DNA from: Nitrosomonas sp.
Lineage (GTDB): Bacteria > Pseudomonadota > Gammaproteobacteria > Burkholderiales > Nitrosomonadaceae
DNA: 50,378 nt
Assembly (NCBI GenBank): GCA_017994575.1
Contig: JAGOKN010000008.1
Span: 1 to 50,378, forward strand
Reading direction: 5' to 3'
Positions 28,807-37,300 of this stretch are shown one piece after another; the first letter of the stretch is position 1, and every line of letters begins with the position of its first letter. The notes under the pieces are model-generated. The model did no database searches. It was not told where the DNA came from and was given only the letters and a program-made list of their open reading frames with translations. A program made the position numbers and the translations under genes.

Positions 28807-29433
28807 ATGATATTTGCAAATCGTATTGCAGCAGCCAGGAAACTGGTCGAAGCGCTGTCTGATTATCGCGCTAAAAATCCTTTGATATTGGCAATACCGA
28901 GAGGTGCTGTGCCGATGGCGAAATTGATCGCCCAGCAATTAAAGGGTGAAATGGATGTGGTATTGGTGCGTAAATTACGCGCGCCGGGCAATCCTGAATT
29001 TGCAATCGGCTCGATAGATGAAAGTGGCTGGATTTATCTGACTGAATATGCTCAGCAAGTAGGTGCCGATCAGGATTATATTGATGCAGAAGTGACTGAG
29101 CAGACAAAAATCATCCGCCAGCGGCGTGCTCAATATACGCCCGAGCGTCCGCCCATCGATCCGGCTGGACGAATTGTCATCATTATTGATGATGGATTGG
29201 CGACAGGCTCGACCATGATCGCGGCATTGCACGCTCTGCGTAATCAGAAACCTGCCGAATTAGTTTGTGCCATTCCGGTGGCGCCTGGTGATACACTGAG
29301 AAAATTACAGGGTAAGGCGGATCGTATCGTTTGTTTGTCGTCACCCAGTGACTTTTACGCGGTGGGGCAGTTTTATACGGATTTTCCGCAAGTTACTGAT
29401 GAGGAAGTGATTGCCTGTTTAACAGGCCGTTGA
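28807..29433 (+). CDS. Phosphoribosyltransferase-family protein; last codons supplied by a MITE-like element
   Basis: 208 residues. The type I PRTase PRPP loop is IVIIIDDGLATGSTMIAALHALRN; upstream LAIPRGAVPMAKLIAQQL and VVLVRKLRAPGNPEFAIGSIDE are typical of the stand-alone PRTases found beside hydrolase or stress genes in environmental proteobacteria. The base/substrate specificity is unknown. GGGAG precedes the ATG. The last four codons and the TGA lie inside the left inverted repeat of a MITE-like element starting at 29419, so the native C-terminus was replaced or the element landed exactly at the end. It follows polX by 66 bases. Confidence 0.87.
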   Translation: MIFANRIAAARKLVEALSDYRAKNPLILAIPRGAVPMAKLIAQQLKGEMDVVLVRKLRAPGNPEFAIGSIDESGWIYLTEYAQQVGADQDYIDAEVTEQTKIIRQRRAQYTPERPPIDPAGRIVIIIDDGLATGSTMIAALHALRNQKPAELVCAIPVAPGDTLRKLQGKADRIVCLSSPSDFYAVGQFYTDFPQVTDEEVIACLTGR

Positions 29434-29566
29434 AAAACTATCTGCGTTGCCGCTACGGTGTTAAAAACAGGCTCAAAATGCTCATTTATTACACATAAGC
29501 TGCACTTTTTCGCCTGTTTCTGCCTGGTATCGGCTGCCTCGAAAACGTTTTTCAACGGACTGTTAA
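29419..29566. mobile_element. MITE-like element 1 (148 bp, 20-bp terminal inverted repeats)
   Basis: Left end 29419-29438 (TTAACAGGCCGTTGAAAAAC) and right end 29547-29566 (reverse complement TTAACAGTCCGTTGAAAAAC) match at 19 of 20 positions. The interior has no coding capacity. Both ends include TTAA, which may be a 4-bp target duplication. The left end overlaps the last codons of the phosphoribosyltransferase gene, and the right TTAA is shared with element 2. The parent transposase family is unknown. Confidence 0.7.
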
Positions 29567-29713
29567 GGAAGCGCTGATTAATTCAACGAACGAGATGAAG
29601 GGCGAGGCGCACGGAACGCAACAGCCGAGACATATCAATCTGATAGGCGAGGGAGTGAGTACCGCGCAACGAAGCAATTCGCTCGTGCAGTCAATTAATC
29701 AGCGCTTCCTTAA
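29563..29713. mobile_element. MITE-like element 2 (151 bp, 21-bp perfect terminal inverted repeats)
   Basis: The 21 bases at 29563-29583 (beginning TTAAGGAAGCGCTGATTAAT) are the exact reverse complement of 29693-29713. The interior is GC-richer, has no ORF, and no internal transposase. The GGAAG start and TTAA flank resemble IS5-group ends (target YTAR), so the element may be mobilised in trans by such a transposase; this is inference. It directly abuts element 1 through a shared TTAA. Confidence 0.75.
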
Positions 29714-29815
29714 TGGACACAGCTTGAGGAAACAGGGTTAAAGTACGCATTCTTATCAAGACACTTGAAATGACACTCAATCGCTAAACTATATTTATTT
29801 ACCGGGAGATTATTG

Positions 29816-30316
29816 ATGATACGCAATCCTATTGATGTTGCTACGCGCGTCAGTCCTCATTTGTCCGTCTTGATTGAAAACCGAATCAATCGATCAGACG
29901 ATGATCAATACATCACGCTTGAGACTATTCATGAGTTTGTAACTGATTTGCTATCTGATGCATTTGCTGAATCCGAGCAGTTGCATCATTTTGATATCAA
30001 TGAATCTTTGTTGGATGAACTGAATGCGCTCATCGAAGAATTTGGTGAAACCGCATTGGCCATTGATTTCGTGCATGAAACGGCGAGCGAACCCTTGTCC
30101 CGAGTGATTGATGCTGTGATTAATGATCGAGATCGCAATAGTCCGCCAACGCTTGCAATGATCAAGGACGCGATGAATTCGGGCTTATCTGCAAGCTTGG
30201 TGGGTGCAGGTGTATTAGAGGAAGACGAAGATGATGTGCTGCTGGAGGAAATCGATGCTTTGATCGACCGGCATGGCGCCGATGCATTGGCAGAAGAATT
30301 TATACGCTACGAATAG
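29816..30316 (+). CDS. Acidic hypothetical protein with an internal duplication
   Basis: 166 residues from the ATG at 29816, with GGGAG seven bases upstream. I do not recognise the family. It is strongly acidic and predicted mostly helical. Two halves end in related blocks: LLDELNALIEEFGETALAIDFV (residues about 63-84) and LLEEIDALIDRHGADALAEEFI (about 142-163), each about 22 residues and roughly 50% identical, which suggests an old duplication. No signal peptide or membrane segment. It stands alone between the MITE-like elements and another orphan gene. Confidence 0.65.
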   Translation: MIRNPIDVATRVSPHLSVLIENRINRSDDDQYITLETIHEFVTDLLSDAFAESEQLHHFDINESLLDELNALIEEFGETALAIDFVHETASEPLSRVIDAVINDRDRNSPPTLAMIKDAMNSGLSASLVGAGVLEEDEDDVLLEEIDALIDRHGADALAEEFIRYE

Positions 30317-30425
30317 TGCTTGGATATCTTCATGGAAAGGTATTTCCAGCAAAAATGAACCTTATCGAAGATAATAAATCGAAATGTTCGTTAATGACCA
30401 ATCCTTTAAAGTTTTTTATTGATAT

Positions 30426-30860
30426 ATGTACTTCGATAAAATCTATACGTTGCAAACCGGTGTTAGTCTGAAAGTGTCAACACAAGCTTTGCAGGCACTG
30501 ATTCACAATGCTGTAAGCAAGGGTGACCTCTCTGCATTGGAGCGCATTCGCTGCCCAACGGATTTATATGCGCATTTATCGGTTGTTGTTTGCTCAGGTG
30601 CCGAAGCGCTTATCGATAGGCGGCAGCGCTGGGTAAACAATAAAATGAAAAAAGACTTGATATCAAAGCGGCCAGTTTTGTTCAGCAGTTTTTGTCATCT
30701 ATTTTGGCGCAATCTCGATGAAGATGACCCGGATGGCGATGAATGGCAGGGTCTGATTGCCAGTGATCAATTCCATTCGCAGTCAATTGCTTTTTTGAAT
30801 AAATTGCGCATGATCGAACGTAGCCTGCAGCAATGCAGAGAGACTGCTTTTGCGATGTAG
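30426..30860 (+). CDS. Hypothetical protein
   Basis: 144 residues, not recognised. It starts MYFDKIYTLQTGVSLKVSTQALQALIHNAVSKGDLSALERI and contains a short acidic turn DEDDPDGDEW. It is soluble, probably helical, with no signal peptide. The ribosome site is weak. A strong hairpin follows 35 bases after the stop, which supports this being a real transcription unit. Confidence 0.5.
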   Translation: MYFDKIYTLQTGVSLKVSTQALQALIHNAVSKGDLSALERIRCPTDLYAHLSVVVCSGAEALIDRRQRWVNNKMKKDLISKRPVLFSSFCHLFWRNLDEDDPDGDEWQGLIASDQFHSQSIAFLNKLRMIERSLQQCRETAFAM

Positions 30861-30895
30861 CAAAGATTTGCTCAGTATTCACTGATAGATAAGAA

Positions 30896-30931
30896 TTCGG
30901 CATACCTAATCAACTGACTAAGTATGCCGAA
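30896..30931 (+). terminator. Terminator-like hairpin after the hypothetical gene
   Basis: TTCGGCATAC (30896-30905) pairs with GTATGCCGAA (30922-30931); the pairing can continue inward with two mismatches (CTAATCA/TGACTAA). It is followed by a run of nine C (30938-30946) and ACTTTTCC, not a pure T-run. It sits between a rightward gene and the convergent SCO gene, so it may end both transcripts. Confidence 0.55.
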
Positions 30932-31021
30932 ATTCCTCCCCCCCCCACTTTTCCTCACTGCCACGGAACTCCCATTCATAGCATCGAGGAAATCACAACC
31001 AAGTTAACTACCTACAACCAC

Positions 31022-31708
31022 TTAAGTCGATTCTTCCTCATAGGCAGTATGCACAGCCTTCGGGTCCAGATGGTTGATGGTGGCCATAATCTGATAAGGA
31101 TCCGCCAGAGAAGGCGCCATGCTCCAGCGATTGAGTGCGACATTGCCGACGCGTACCATTCCGGTATGGTTTTCTTTGACTTTGTCGAGTTCGATCTCGC
31201 GATCAAAGAAGCCGAGTCGGAAACGAACCAATTCGATATCTTCCGGTGCGCCGGTTAGAAACTTCCAGCCCGATTTGATTCCATAGCGCTCTGCGTATTG
31301 CTTGAGTCCTTTCGGAGTATCTCGTTCGGGTTCCAGTGTAATCGAATACATGAAGACATCACGACCTGCCCGGTCGCCTAGTATGTTTTGCACTTGTAGC
31401 AGATTGGCGGTCGCCATCGGGCAAATACCGGCACATTGCGCATACATCATATTAATGGCGACTACTTTGTCCCGGATCAGGTCATCATAGAATTTGACGG
31501 CTTCTCCTTCGTGCGTATACAGCGTGACGTTTGGAAACGGCGTATGACTCATTGTGCTCCTGTCATCCCAGTTACTGGCAGGTGCGGGCGTTTTATTGCT
31601 GCCGAATCCTTCCCAGGCTGCATTCAAGCCGATCAAGCCCAGTGCGGCGGCGCCGATGCCGGCTAACATATCTCTACGTGTGTTCATAGTGGTTTTCTCT
31701 TTGTTCAT
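31022..31708 (-). CDS. SCO1/SenC-family copper chaperone
   Basis: 228 residues. The thioredoxin-fold copper site is CAGICP (Cys92 and Cys96) with the distant ligand His181 in ENHTGMVRVGN. The N-terminus MNTRRDMLAGIGAAALGLIGLNA is a twin-arginine-like or membrane-anchoring signal, so the protein acts in the periplasm. SCO proteins deliver copper or reduce cysteines at copper sites, classically CuA of cytochrome oxidase. Here it lies 16 bases downstream of a multicopper oxidase gene and is preceded by GGAGGAG, so loading of that oxidase is the likely job (inference). No cytochrome oxidase genes are near. Confidence 0.88.
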   Translation of the reverse strand: MNKEKTTMNTRRDMLAGIGAAALGLIGLNAAWEGFGSNKTPAPASNWDDRSTMSHTPFPNVTLYTHEGEAVKFYDDLIRDKVVAINMMYAQCAGICPMATANLLQVQNILGDRAGRDVFMYSITLEPERDTPKGLKQYAERYGIKSGWKFLTGAPEDIELVRFRLGFFDREIELDKVKENHTGMVRVGNVALNRWSMAPSLADPYQIMATINHLDPKAVHTAYEEEST

Positions 31709-31724
31709 GATAAGCTCCTCCCGG

Positions 31725-33554
31725 TTATTCGACGATATCCCAACGTACCATCATGGCATGGTCTTCGTGAATCATATTGTGGCAGTGCATGACATACTTC
31801 CCTGGAAAATCGCGGAAGCGTATAAACAATCTGATGCGTTCATTGGGCCCCAGATTATAGACATCCTTACGACCTCTTTCGTGTGCCGGCACGGCTACTG
31901 CAGCACCATTCACGAATCTTTGCAGGATATGGCCTTCCTCGAAATGGATATGAACGGGATGACTCCAACCGCCATTGGGGTTGGAAATGTCCCATATTTC
32001 CATGCTTTCTTTGGAAATGCGCGCAGCTGGCGACTTGACGTTGACCAATTTGCTATTGATGGTCCACAAACCGCTGGTGCGGGCAAATGTCCATCTTCTG
32101 ACCGGTGCTGAGGCGATTTCTTCCGCGGTCGGTCTGCGTATCGGGCGCAAGGTGTTGGGTACCTGACTGTTATCTGCCGCAGTGCGATTGACAACAATCT
32201 TGAGCACGCGATCGCCGGGTGCCTGCACAGCGCCTGGTCCACGCGTTGAGGTTTGCACCAAGCGATTGACGAGATAAAGCTCCGTACCTAGCGCATATCG
32301 ATTGAAATTCACCACGATATCGCCGCGCTCAGCCACGCCCAATCGAACCCTGGTTTGGTTGCGCAGTGTGGTGGGCAGGAGATTGCCGTCATTGGCGATG
32401 TAGTCGAATGTTTGCGGCGTGCCGGCTGCGTTCACCAAGTAAAATTCATAATAACGCGATGGCCCTGCATTGAGTAAGCGTAAGCGATACTTGCGTTTGG
32501 CCACTTTCAGAACCGGCTCGATCTTGCCATTGACCGTGATTTTGTCACCCAAAGTGCCTTCCGGATCGATCTGATCGTATATGTGTATGCCACTGGCATC
32601 GAAACGCTTGTCCTGAAACAGGAGTGGATAGTCGTAAGGATAGCTGGGCAGTCTCAGTGCAGCCGGATTGGGATCATTTTCATCGCCCGAATCGAGATCG
32701 TCAAACAGCAAATAAAAACCGGCCATGCCACGGCTGGCATTGGCTGCGGTAAAATCCAACGTATGATCGTGGTACCACAAGGTGCCGAGTGCTTCACGCT
32801 TGTCTCCGCCCACGGGATTGTCGACATCTTTGGGGAATTCGTCGAGTCCCGCATAGATATTGGGATAGAACTGGTCTTTGAAATTGCCCGGTTTGGTCAG
32901 GGTGGGACCAGCTTTATATGGACTGAAATAATCGCCTGGGAAGCCATCGCTTTCGGAAGGCGTATGCAAGTTGTGCAAGTGCATGCTGATCTCCGGCGTG
33001 CCGAAACCCTCATGATCCTTGGGTAATTCGTTATGCAAACGCACGATCACCGGACGCCCATAGCGCGCAAAGAATGTCGGGTTGTGATAAGGCTGACCGT
33101 TTCCATCCACACCTTCATAAGTCCACGCCAGCTGATCGGGATAATCCGGGTGGAATGAATAGTTGTTATCTTCCTTGACTCTCAATTCATAAGTATCCGC
33201 TTGACCCGGTTGAAGTTGCGGATTGCCAAAAAAATCATTCCAGCGCTGATGACGATTACGCCCACACTCGCCATACGCGGTATTGGCCGTTCCTTGCGGT
33301 ATTCGATAAGCATCCGTAAACAGATCGGTCGGTTGCAGGGGTTCAATGGCATCCGGCAAATCCACTTGCCAAGGAGTGGTTGCTGGGCTGGGAGCCACTC
33401 CCGGAACCACCTGCGCCATGCTCTTGCGCGAAGTTAAAATGGCGGGGGCCGCAATTACGGTAGCCCCTGTCGTCTTAAGGAAAGCGCGCCTGGACTCGTT
33501 GGATGGAGAATCTGGGGTGCTATCCTGTGTCGTGTCGTTGTCCGTCTTTTTCAT
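31725..33554 (-). CDS. Tat-exported multicopper oxidase, CotA/bilirubin-oxidase type (unit 1)
   Basis: 609 residues. SRRAFLKTTGATVIAAPAIL (residues 21-40) is a twin-arginine signal. Copper motifs are complete: HLH (192-194), HDH (262-264), HPVHIH (532-537) and HCHNMIHEDHAMM (590-602), the last giving the type 1 Cys and axial Met and trinuclear-site histidines. The long substrate pocket regions and HTPSESDGFPGDYF resemble CotA, phenoxazinone synthase and bilirubin oxidase, enzymes known to oxidise phenols, bilirubin or Mn(II) with O2. It faces away from the giant peroxidase gene 830 bases away, with SCO downstream. Substrate not determined. Confidence 0.9.
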   Translation of the reverse strand: MKKTDNDTTQDSTPDSPSNESRRAFLKTTGATVIAAPAILTSRKSMAQVVPGVAPSPATTPWQVDLPDAIEPLQPTDLFTDAYRIPQGTANTAYGECGRNRHQRWNDFFGNPQLQPGQADTYELRVKEDNNYSFHPDYPDQLAWTYEGVDGNGQPYHNPTFFARYGRPVIVRLHNELPKDHEGFGTPEISMHLHNLHTPSESDGFPGDYFSPYKAGPTLTKPGNFKDQFYPNIYAGLDEFPKDVDNPVGGDKREALGTLWYHDHTLDFTAANASRGMAGFYLLFDDLDSGDENDPNPAALRLPSYPYDYPLLFQDKRFDASGIHIYDQIDPEGTLGDKITVNGKIEPVLKVAKRKYRLRLLNAGPSRYYEFYLVNAAGTPQTFDYIANDGNLLPTTLRNQTRVRLGVAERGDIVVNFNRYALGTELYLVNRLVQTSTRGPGAVQAPGDRVLKIVVNRTAADNSQVPNTLRPIRRPTAEEIASAPVRRWTFARTSGLWTINSKLVNVKSPAARISKESMEIWDISNPNGGWSHPVHIHFEEGHILQRFVNGAAVAVPAHERGRKDVYNLGPNERIRLFIRFRDFPGKYVMHCHNMIHEDHAMMVRWDIVE

Positions 33555-33772
33555 GATATCCTCTTCATTGTCATTGCTTTAATCAAATCCCTGCCAGTGC
33601 GTGCGATGCGTTTACTTGAGTGATTTTCTTTTCTATCACCTATTAAATGCTTGGAATGCTTGATATGCCTATCTTTCCCATTGCTTACTTGTCTTGCATT
33701 ACAGCTTTGTTACTTGAACATATATTAGAGCGATCAACCCACTCATTGATATAGGTAAAATGCTTGTTTTTA

Positions 33773-33790
33773 TCTAAGTAAATACTTAGA
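33773..33790. promoter_or_regulatory. Palindromic operator copy A (TCTAAGTA-AA-TACTTAGA)
   Basis: Perfect 8-bp arms with a 2-bp spacer, 219 bases upstream of the oxidase start of unit 1. The preceding bases AATGCTTGTTTTTA are shared with copy B. The size and symmetry suit a dimeric helix-turn-helix regulator; which family is unknown. Confidence 0.65.
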
Positions 33791-34102
33791 AATGCATGGT
33801 TGCAGAATGTTTGAGAATGGCTGTATTGCAGGGGATGATGGAAAAATGCTCCTTCTTACTAAAGGAGGTATTGAGTGTTATCCGGTTGAGCGGCGGTACT
33901 CATCAACAGTGCAGTAATGCAATGCCAAGTCGTTGTTCACGCGCACTTCAGTGTTGCGGGTTTCTGAACAGCCGGCAAACTTGCCAAACGCATGCAAAAT
34001 TGGAGTGCGGGTAGTTTGGCACGCTCGATGACCAAAATCCGTGCGTCAGATTCTGCTGACAACTGCACAATTGAATCGTCATGATCGATTTCAAGCCTGT
34101 TT

Positions 34103-34120
34103 TCTAAGTATTTACTTAGA
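34103..34120. promoter_or_regulatory. Palindromic operator copy B (TCTAAGTA-TT-TACTTAGA)
   Basis: Same palindrome as copy A, reversed, 264 bases upstream of the peroxidase 1 start. On the minus strand it is preceded by AATGCTTGTTTTTG, nearly identical to the flank of copy A. Confidence 0.65.
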
Positions 34121-34384
34121 CAAAAACAAGCATTCTGCTTATTCACTTATTTGATTGATCACCCTAACATAGCACCGTAGCGATAAGTGTGCCCTAGTGG
34201 AACTTGGGAATTCTGAATAAGCGCGTAGGATAAGTCTTAACAAGAAGTCAATATAGAACTTATCCAAAGGGTTACTCAACTATCAGCTGCTGCGGTAGAT
34301 TACTGGGTCCGGCCTATGAAAGATAACTTGGGTGCTCATCTTTTAATAGCAAATGAATGATTATAAATTGTAGAGGTAAACAAA

Positions 34385-37300
34385 ATGGCAAATTTCAGCA
34401 GAACCGATCTTGATTTTGTATTTCAACAAATCCTGACTTCTGAGGCGGACTCCGCGCAGCAGATAGGTGGAGTGTTTGACGTGCTTCCAACACTCGTTAC
34501 CGACCCATTACTGCCGTATGGTATGCGTAACGTCAATGGATCTTTTAATAACCTGATAACCGGTCAATATCTGTTTGGTGCGGCTGATCAGGCTTTTCCG
34601 CGTTTGTTGCAACCAACCTTTCAGAATGCCGGACCGGTCACATTCGACGTGGATGGGCCGGGGCCCGTGGAAGTCGGTGATCCAACTTCTTACACTCAAT
34701 TCAGCGGCGCTGTGTTTGATACCCATCCGCGCGTGATCAGCAATCTGATCGTGGATCAAACCAGCAACAACCCGGCTGCCGTTGCCGCTGCGGCACAGAA
34801 TGCCGGATCAGAAACCAACGTGGACGGAAAAGGCACTTTCTTTCTCCCTAATGTCACACCCGATGCAGGTTTATCTCCTCCCTATAATTCATGGTTCACT
34901 CTGTTTGGGCAATTCTTCGACCATGGTTTGGATCTGGTGAATAAGGGCAACAGCGGAACCGTCTTCATTCCGTTGGAAGCCGATGATCCGTTGATTCCCG
35001 GACCGGATGGCTTTCTGGGAGATAATCCCATTACGGTGATTGACGAGAGTGCGGATGATAGTTCCGGTAATGAAGCTTTCTTTGGTGACGATCCGTTAAC
35101 CACTGAATTTGACGAAAGCCTGGACGATAGTCCTGGTGCTGATCTGGCTGTTTTTGGTGATGATCCCACCACACTGCTTGTTGACGAAAGCGAAGACGAC
35201 AGTCCGGGGGCGGATGGTTTCTACGGCGACAATCCCAACACGCCAGCGGATGAGAGCGCTGATGACAATCCTGGTGCATTATTAGCACAATTTGGCGACA
35301 ATCCGACCACGTTTATCAATGAAAGCCTCGACGACTTGCCAGCGCATTTGCGATTCATGGCCATGACACGGGTAACGAATCAACCGGGCCCTAATGGTAT
35401 TTTAGGTGACTCCGACGACGTGCGTGACAATATCAACCAAACGACACCGTTCGTCGATCAAAACCAGACTTACACATCGCATCCTTCGCATCAAGTGTTC
35501 CTACGTGAATATGAATTGAATATTAACGGCAGACCCGTTGCCACCGGTAAATTGCTGGAAAACAGCACTACCGGTGATGGACTGGCTACCTGGGCCGACA
35601 TTAAAGCGCAAGCGCAAACCATGCTGGGTATCAATTTGACCGATGCCGATTTGACCAACTTGCCGCTGCTGCGCACCGATACCTATGGCAAATTCATTCC
35701 CGGCCCCAATGGTTTTGCGCAAATCATCACCGGATTGGGACCTGACGGTGTCCCCAATACACCGGATGATATCGTCGTAGTAGGCAATCCGGCTGCCAAT
35801 GGCGGTCTGGGGGTAAGTACGGCGAATGCGATTCGCACCGGCCATGCGTTCCTGGACGATATTGCGCATACGGCAGTGCCAAAATTTGCTGGTGGCGTGC
35901 TGAATCCCGATGCCGACACGGATACCGGCAATACACCGAGCAGTGGCACCTACGACAACGAATTGCTGGATGCGCACTTTATCACCGGTGATGGCCGTGG
36001 CAACGAAAATATCGGACTGACCACGGTACATACTGTTTTCCATGCCGAGCATAACCGCACGGTGGATTCTGTTAAAGCCTTAATTTCGGGTAGCGGTGAT
36101 CAAGCATTCATCGATCAGTGGCATCTGCCGGATGGATCATGGAACGGTGAACGTCTGTTCCAGGCCGCGCGTTTTGCCACCGAGATGCAATATCAGCACT
36201 TAGTGTTTGAAGAATTTGCGCGTAAAGTACAACCTAATGTCAATGCTTTCATCAACTACGACAGCACGATCGATCCAGCCATCATGGCCGAGTTTGCTCA
36301 TGTGGTTTATCGCTTCGGTCACTCCATGTTGACCGAGACAGTGGCCAGGACCAATGCGGATGGTTCTCCGAATGACATCGGTTTGATCGAGGCATTTTTG
36401 AATCCGGTTGCTTTCGGCGCAGGCTATGCCAATAACATCGAGGCGGCTGGCGCCGTTGTGAATGGCATGACCAAACAAGTCGGCAATGAAATCGACGAAT
36501 TCGTCACCGGCGCTTTGCGCAATAACTTGGTGGGCCTGCCACTCGATCTGGCGACCATTAACCTTGTGCGTGGCCGCGATACCGGCATGGCGTCTCTGAA
36601 TGAAGCACGCCAAATGTTCTACGAGGATACCGGTGGCAACAGCGCGCTGTTGCCGTATGAAAGCTGGGCCGACTTTGGATTTGCGCTCAGGCATCCCGAA
36701 TCGTTGGTCAACTTTGTGGCTGCTTATGGTAATCATCCTAGTATCACCGCTGCCACGACACTGGCAGACAAGCGTCTTGCTGCTGAAGCGCTGGTCAATG
36801 GTACAGACCAGGATGCCATCGATTTTATGAATGGCCCGGCTGCATCGACGGGGATGAACGATGTGGATTTCTGGATTGGCGGTTTGGCCGAGCAACAATC
36901 CCCATTTGGCGGATTATTGGGTTCCACCTTTAATTTCGTATTTCAAACCCAGATGGAGAGTTTACAGGACGGCGACCGTTTCTATTACCTGGCTCGTACG
37001 GCCGGACTCGATTTCCTTACTGAGTTGGAACAAAATTCCTTTTCAGAATTGATTATGCGCAATTTGCCGGATGTAAAACATTTACCTCTGGATAGTTTTT
37101 CGACACCGACCTATACGTTTGAGCTTAGCGCACAGAATCCAAGTGGCGCGATTATTAATGATCCAGATACGCCTTATGATGAAAAAGCATTATTAGCACG
37201 TGATAATTCTCTGGGAGCAAATACAATTCGTTACTCGGGGTTAGAGCACATTGTGATGGGTGGTACCGAAGGAAACGATCGTATACGTGGTGGGGGAGGT

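Larger units (their letters stand above)
33555..34384. promoter_or_regulatory. Divergent regulatory region of unit 1
   Basis: 830 bases between the divergent oxidase and peroxidase genes with no convincing gene. It holds two copies of the palindrome TCTAAGTA-N2-TACTTAGA in inverted orientation (33773-33790 and 34103-34120), each inside a 34-base block repeated in reverse (33 of 34 identical), one for each gene. The 300 bases between the copies have two short overlapping ORFs on opposite strands that I do not accept as genes. Confidence 0.6.

Noticed and set aside
30938..30946. Run of nine C bases as a phase-variation tract
   Set aside because: It lies in noncoding DNA just after a hairpin and not within an ORF or an evident promoter spacer.
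33796..34146. Short ORFs on both strands (33796-34014 plus, 33937-34146 minus) between the unit 1 operators
   Set aside because: They overlap each other on opposite strands, lack ribosome sites and family resemblance, and one includes the operator itself.
35501..36052. 183-codon ORF on the minus strand inside peroxidase 1, and a 232-codon one at 36200-36898
   Set aside because: They mirror the peroxidase frame, have no recognisable domain, and similar shadow frames occur in the paralogue at 43410-43844.
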